Assembly: GCF_024679095.1 (NCBI RefSeq)
Contig: NC_066512.1
Location: forward strand, 9,685,613 to 9,749,612
Source: Eriocheir sinensis
Taxonomy: Eukaryota > Arthropoda > Malacostraca > Decapoda > Varunidae
DNA length: 64,000 bases
Direction of reading: 5' to 3'
Position numbers and translations under genes: made by a program. Within the stretch, counting starts at the first letter, position 1. The number at the start of each line of letters is the position of its first letter. Positions 58,096 through 64,000 of this stretch are shown here, piece after piece. Under the pieces are notes generated by a model. It had not been told where the DNA came from. It ran no database searches and worked only from the letters and a program-made list of their open reading frames with translations.

Positions 58096-59290
58096 TTAGC
58101 GAGTATCATATATTAGGGAACAGATAGGGGCTGAAGATTTTTTGATGATCAATATAATAATATAATCTAGTTATAAAATAATGAATGTGAATAGGTCACA
58201 AACGTAGATTTTAATTATATTAATAACAATAAATGAACTTGCATAGGTCATATGCGTAGATTTTACATCAGATTAATAAGCAAAAGTTATTCCACTTACT
58301 CAAAAGAGATACTATATTTTCTTTCATCTTGACGTTCAATTCAGTTAAAATAAAGTCATGGAGTCACCTGATTGCCGTCATCATTTCACCTGGAGTGTGG
58401 TAGAAAGGTCAACAACTGGCAGCGCAAACGTAATCAAGAACTATAAATGATACCATTGATAATGATGATAGAGGTGGAATGACAATGGATAAATAATAGT
58501 GTACAGAAATGGACAGGTAGAATACAATATCTGCATCAAGACATGATAGCAAAATAAGCGAAAATGAATAAATGGACAAAAATTGTAAGGAGAGATTGAC
58601 AATTTACGATAGAATATTAGTCTGCAAAACATATATACATAAAACGAACAGATAAGAAAACAACAAACTCATAATTTACCTTGAATTTTCAGAAGAGACT
58701 AGCTGTCTGGTTCGCTGAATATGTAAAAGACTGGCTGGTGGTGGCGAGGTGAGTGATTGTGCAGTAGATCCGTGGGCATGATGATCACCCTATCGCAACC
58801 TTAGCCTATTGATCGGGTGATCTCATATGGTTGAGTTGCTTCACCACATGGTACCTAGGGTGGTGGGAGGGTGCTTAAAGGCCAACGGACACTAGGCAAG
58901 GTTAACTGGTGGATGTGAACCCTGAAAAAAAGGTAAAATTATTGTTACAAGAACAACCAAACTACACCTAACCCATATAAGAAATACAAAATCAATCAAA
59001 GACACAGTTAAAAGAAAGAACACGCCCCCCACCCTTGCTTTCCACTCCCAAACAAATACTCTGTGAATCACCGCCTCCTCAGCCTCTCCATCTTCCTCGC
59101 CAGCAACATAATGATCACTTTTTTTATCACCGAGCAGACAGACAATGAACAACCTAATAAGTCACGCCTCCTTTCATGAATTTATTAAAATCTTGCGTAA
59201 ACACCTAAATTATTCAGTAACAAGCTTAATTTTAGAGGCCAACCATATTGCTCCTGTCCCTTTCCATCACTCGTCCCATTTGCCTTCCTC
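58094..59290. other. Stretch without a recognised gene
   Basis: AT-rich to about 58680 with a loosely repeated AACTTGCATAGGTCATA/AATGTGAATAGGTCACA pair (58180-58255); mixed sequence afterwards. No domain seen. Confidence 0.5.
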
Positions 59291-59432
59291 CTTCTCCCTC
59301 TAAAGACCTCCTCCTCCTCCTCTTTGTCTTCCTTTTTCTCTTCCTCTTCCTTCTCCTCCTCAACCTCCTCCTCCTCCTCCTCCTCTTCCTCTTTCTCTTT
59401 CTCTTCCTCCTTCTCCTTCTCCTCGTCCGTTC
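59291..59432. repeat. CTC/CTT triplet tract
   Basis: Pyrimidine triplets in imperfect order; Leu/Phe frames are repeat translations. Confidence 0.88.
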
Positions 59433-60205
59433 ATAATTTATCTATAGATTTGTTTTCGTTTTTCTCTCACATTTCCTAGACGCAACGACATGCACCACAG
59501 GTTATAAAGTTCATTCACTTCATTGGACGACAGGATACAGGCGGCAATTAACTAGGCCGATTTACGTCTTTACAGCAACTCTGTTGGTCACACTCTCTCG
59601 ACCCCGACTCAGGTAACGAATAAATAAGTATTTGGCGGGATAGCAACAATTAATAAAGTTGAGGGAGAGATGTAAAGAGGGGAATATATTATGCTCGTTG
59701 TAATTATCTTCAGTGGCAGGAAAAAAACGAAAAGAAAGTGAATTAAAGCATAGGAAACGGTAATCTGAACAAGTCAGATGTCAGACCAATGACATGAAAG
59801 GAAGATGAACTGAAGCGAGATGTTACAAAGCAAGAAAAAAACAATTAAAAAAAGTACAACAACGAGAACATAAATATAACGCGACACCTTAATTGACAAA
59901 TTAAACGAGTCAGTGCTCTCTAGTTTGCAGATATTACATGGCATATCTATGAACATATTGGTCGCAGCTGTCTCTTTTTTTTTTTTTTCGCTCTTTTATC
60001 TGTTCGTCAAATAATATTTATCTACCTAACGCCTGACTGTACCTGCACTTAGCCTATCATCAAATATGTTTATGCATGTCAGTATGTATCAGTGTCTGCA
60101 TGTATACGTCCAACAGCATCTTTCTTGTCCGACTTGTGTATCTACCTGGCTGCAATTTAACTTTTTACTTATCTCTGTTTATCTGCTTCCATATGCTTTG
60201 AAGTC
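59433..60205. other. Stretch without a recognised gene
   Basis: A-rich near 59700-59870 and a T-run near 59975; nothing supported. Confidence 0.5.
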
Positions 60206-60742
<537 letters not shown>

Positions 60743-61196
60743 ATTGTCTTTTTATATTGATATGTATCTACCTCTTTTTCTTCGTGTATACCTGCCCCTG
60801 CCTGCCTTCATATTTGTCCCTGTGTTTATTCTACCCTGCCACTTGCCTCCGTGTGTATGTGTGTATGTATATGATTCTTAAAGGCTTATACCTACTACCC
60901 TACTTTCCTCACTGGCCAATACTTTTATTTCTACACACCTGTCTGTGCCTGTCTACCTGCCCGTGCCTTCCTACCATCCTGCACACCTGCCCGAGGGGAC
61001 ACATTTCATCACACATTGCCTTCATAGCCAAGTGGTCGTCCATTCCAGGTGAACGACACACAAAAAAAGGCTCTCACGTCAGTAATTAATCAGGCTGCAC
61101 GACCGTCCTTCTCTCTTTCATTTATATATAATATATCTTTATTTGTATCTATTTATAGACATATATAATAATGTATATGTCTATATGCATCAATAT
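60743..61196. other. Stretch without a recognised gene
   Basis: T/C-rich with TGTGTATG words; no feature supported. Confidence 0.5.
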
Positions 61197-61590
<394 letters not shown>

Positions 61591-62700
61591 TCACCTGGGT
61601 GTAATTACAAGGCAAAAATGAAACAAACCAATTGAAATAACTGTATAATAAGTAACAAAAATATTATATAATATACCAAGTTAAAACATACGAGAAACGT
61701 TCACATAAACGTTTTTATTAATTTATGAAAATTGAAATGTGGAACAAATGTGGGTATTTTATTAAAAGACAATCGGAAATTAAGAAATAAAAAACAAAGC
61801 GAAATTATGACTCGGATAAACGTGCTTAAAAATAGTGAAAAAGAAAAATATAAAACTTACTACAAATAAACCTTTAAGGTTAAATGGGCTGGAAAGAGAT
61901 TAAAGAAATATAAGAAATACTTTCTCAAAGTTATTTTTAATTAAGCTTCCACCACCAAAAATTAAAAAGAATAAAGGTGAAGGCAGAGAAAACCACAGCT
62001 TCACTGAGGCGAAAACCTAAAAAGAAACCTTTAGTTGTTCGCGCGAAGGACGCAAGAATCTTTACAATACAAGGAAGACTTAAATGTTTGCGTGTCACAG
62101 GGCGAGGAGCGAGGCCACTGGTGAAGACGACGACGATGTCGAAGAAGACAAAGACAAAGAAGACAAAGACGAGAACGACGAAGAAGAAGAAGAAGAAGAA
62201 AAAGAAGGGAGAAAAGACGATGGGGGAGGAAAGGGGTATGAGAAGGAGAATGATGTGGGTGAGGAATAAATAAAAGGAGGGGGGCGAATGATGTGAAAAG
62301 GAGTGCTAAAGGAGTGAGGAGAATAAGTAGTACGGAGTGCGGTAGTGCGGAGGAATTGGGGGAACTAAGATGACGACAAGGAGGTGGAGGAGGAGGAAGA
62401 GGGTTGTGGGGTGGAAGGAAGCGTGTACGAGCAGAGGAGTAGGAGAGGAAAATAAAACTGTGAGGCAAAGAAAAGACAGGAATAGTGGAGGGGTAAGAGG
62501 CGGCGTGCTTGTGCATAACGCGGCTCATTGCCTTGGTAGTGTACTTAATCTCGCTCTGTTGAACACTAATACTAGTGTGACAGTAGAGGAGAAGGCACGA
62601 AGGCTCAGTCCTGCTCTTTCTTCTTTACATATTTGTATCGTAGCCACGCTAAGATAAGAAGCATAGCAGAAGAAGCGTTAATTAACAGTCGGTGTGCAGA
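61591..62700. other. A-rich and purine-rich stretch, no gene
   Basis: A-rich to 62000, then GA-rich with GAAGAAGAAGAAG near 62180 and GGAGG words near 62370. Lys/Glu-rich frames follow composition and show no domain. Confidence 0.55.
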
Positions 62701-62724
62701 AAAGTTTAACCGATTTTTTTCTTT

Positions 62725-63000
62725 TTGACATCGGTTGTGTTCCAGCTTAGTCCGACTGTATGGGCACGTGGCACGCTTCCCGGAAGTCGATCCTGCTCAC
62801 AGGGTTGTTTCTGTCCGAGACAACCCTGAGTGGAGGAGACCAAGCGGACGCCCACGCAACTCATGGATGGGGCCGATCCTGCCGGGAAGGACTTGGGACG
62901 GTTAGGGGAGCTGCTTGGGAGCTTGCTCGGGACGACCGCCGGGAGTATGAATGGCGAGTGAGTGAAGCGATGAGCCCCCGGGCGTATGCTTCTCATTAGT
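62725..63000 (+). pseudogene. LINE I terminal region, copy 2
   Basis: LYGHVARFPEVDPAHRVVSV, NPEWRRPSGRPRNSWMG, a frameshift, a GRTWDG stop GSCLGACSG part and a final RVSEAMSPRAYASH, the block seen at 36.2 kb. Contains stops. No RT core; the sequence to the left is unrelated. Confidence 0.7.
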
Positions 63001-63765
63001 TAGGTTCCAACTTGATTATGTTATGTTTGGGTGTCGCAGTTCTAAAAAACACACAGATTCCCTCGAATAAGCAAAACAAATGGCCAATAGTATTCATGGA
63101 CTTGGAAAATTACCGTACACAGAAGTTTCACATACATTCTTTGAAAAATTCAAGTTAGAGCGTTTGAAGTCCTCCGGAGCAGCTCAGAGTCCTACTGCAG
63201 TTTTTTTTCATATATTTATTTCAGGACAGGTGACAGGAAAATATTTGAAAGCAGAAAATTTGATAACTCTTTTTTTCCGTTTACGCCTGAATCTTCTTTC
63301 GTGTATCATATTCATTTTATTTTCATGCATCACACAGTCCATGAACCTTTTAATGACATACTCTCTTTCATGAATGAGAAAATGATTTAAACAAATAAAA
63401 AAAAATTGAATTTGTTTCTGGTGACGTCGAATCGGCTTCTTCGTTCAAGGACAGAAATAAAGAGTTTTCAAGAATAATCTCACTTCACATGTACACCTTG
63501 AAGGGTAAGAATGTGTTGAAAAAAAGTGTCCTATTTAAATAATTGAATACATACCTGCTTCTTGAGGAAAGTATATGATGGAAAAAGTAAAACAACAATG
63601 AGCATGTACACGAGCAATTGGGTAGATTCAGAGTTGCCAACCAGCGGGTGTCACCACCGACTACGTCTATGGGCCCACGAAGCTTGAAATATTCTTTCAA
63701 TTCTCATAAATTAGTTTTTTTTCTGGGACTTGGAACAAATACACTTCAATACAATAAGTAATACA
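63001..63765. other. Stretch without a recognised gene
   Basis: A 97-codon frame (63080-63373) ends in a hydrophobic segment but resembles no family that I know. No further feature. Confidence 0.5.
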
Positions 63766-64000
63766 TTTTTTTTACGTGTTCACCTATAGCGCCGGTAGGC
63801 TTTCTTCAGGGGCCTGGTGGTCAGCCCCAGCCAGTCATGACGCAGGCAATCTTTATAGTGGGGCCATTTATTCTTGGCTCATGCTGCCCCCCGGAACTCA
63901 TTCTTGATTCACTTGGACGGTTTCTTCTAGAGTCCGGGTTGATGGGTGGTCTTCAGGACAGCATGTGGGTAGTCTTAGGCCACTGGGCGGTGACTGAAAA
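63766..64000 (-). mobile_element. SINE family 2, inverted, cut by the window edge
   Basis: On the minus strand from the right edge: TTTTCAGTCACCGCCCAGTG, CTAAGACTACCCACATGCTG, ACCCATCAACCCGGACTCTAG, GGGGGGCAGCATGAGCC, CCCACTATAAAGATTGCC, AAGAAAGCCTACCGGCGC and an A-run end at 63766-63772. The copy with the most complete body; its tRNA head would lie beyond 64000. Confidence 0.82.

Overview
This 64 kb window is an intergenic or accessory stretch of a repeat-saturated animal genome. I recognise no host protein-coding gene, rRNA gene or genuine tRNA gene. Very long (TC)n, (CA)n, (TA)n and (CTAT)n arrays, several CR1/L2-like and Jockey-like LINE families, tRNA-derived SINEs, a Ty3/Gypsy element primed by tRNA-Trp and several families of terminal-inverted-repeat (TIR) DNA elements suggest a decapod crustacean, probably a brachyuran crab. 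That assignment is an inference from repeat style and from remembered similarity to decapod repeats, not a database match.

Layout. 0.2-3.8 kb: nearly full-length LINE family A on the minus strand, with ORF1 (Cys motif, coiled coil, SGNH esterase) and ORF2 (AP endonuclease plus reverse transcriptase), flanked on both sides by (AG)n. 3.8-7.2 kb: microsatellites holding an 80-bp unit that occurs twice in inverted orientation, and LINE C fragments. 7.3-10.3 kb: a non-coding LTR retrotransposon with 467/468-bp LTRs, a tRNA-Trp-like primer site and three internal tandem-repeat blocks. 10.3-12 kb: SINE and LINE B. 12.6-15 kb: a second LINE A copy. 17.3-24.6 kb: a minus-strand Gypsy element with 4-bp target duplications (ATAC). 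It is broken by a TTAA-flanked piggyBac-like fragment in the RT region and by a TIR element in its 5' LTR; that TIR element itself holds a 906-bp solo LTR (duplication ATTC) swollen by about 450 bp of (TA)n. 24.8-26.1 kb: a hAT-type element (8-bp duplication GTCAGGAT) with a 375-bp palindrome inside. 27.5-30.1 kb: a foldback and a third LINE A copy. 31-42 kb: SINEs, fragments of LINE families G, H, I and B, and a worn RTE-like remnant. 43.7-49.8 kb: a pair of inverted ends enclosing a SINE, a long LINE B copy and a pogo-like element with a PHD-type zinc finger and a hairpin. 50.1-51.3 kb: another TIR element. 51.7-57.9 kb: LINEs D, E and F among microsatellites. 58-64 kb: mostly microsatellite and simple sequence, a LINE I fragment and a SINE entering from the right edge.

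All coding regions belong to mobile elements and nearly all are broken: internal deletions, stops, frameshifts, and lost catalytic residues (Gypsy protease DTG to NTV, Gypsy RT YIDD missing one Asp, one LINE YADD to YADN). The cleanest reading frame is the 5'-truncated RT of LINE A copy 3. Recurrent themes are LINE ends lying directly on dinucleotide arrays, insertions nested inside insertions, and non-autonomous derivatives of LTR and DNA elements.
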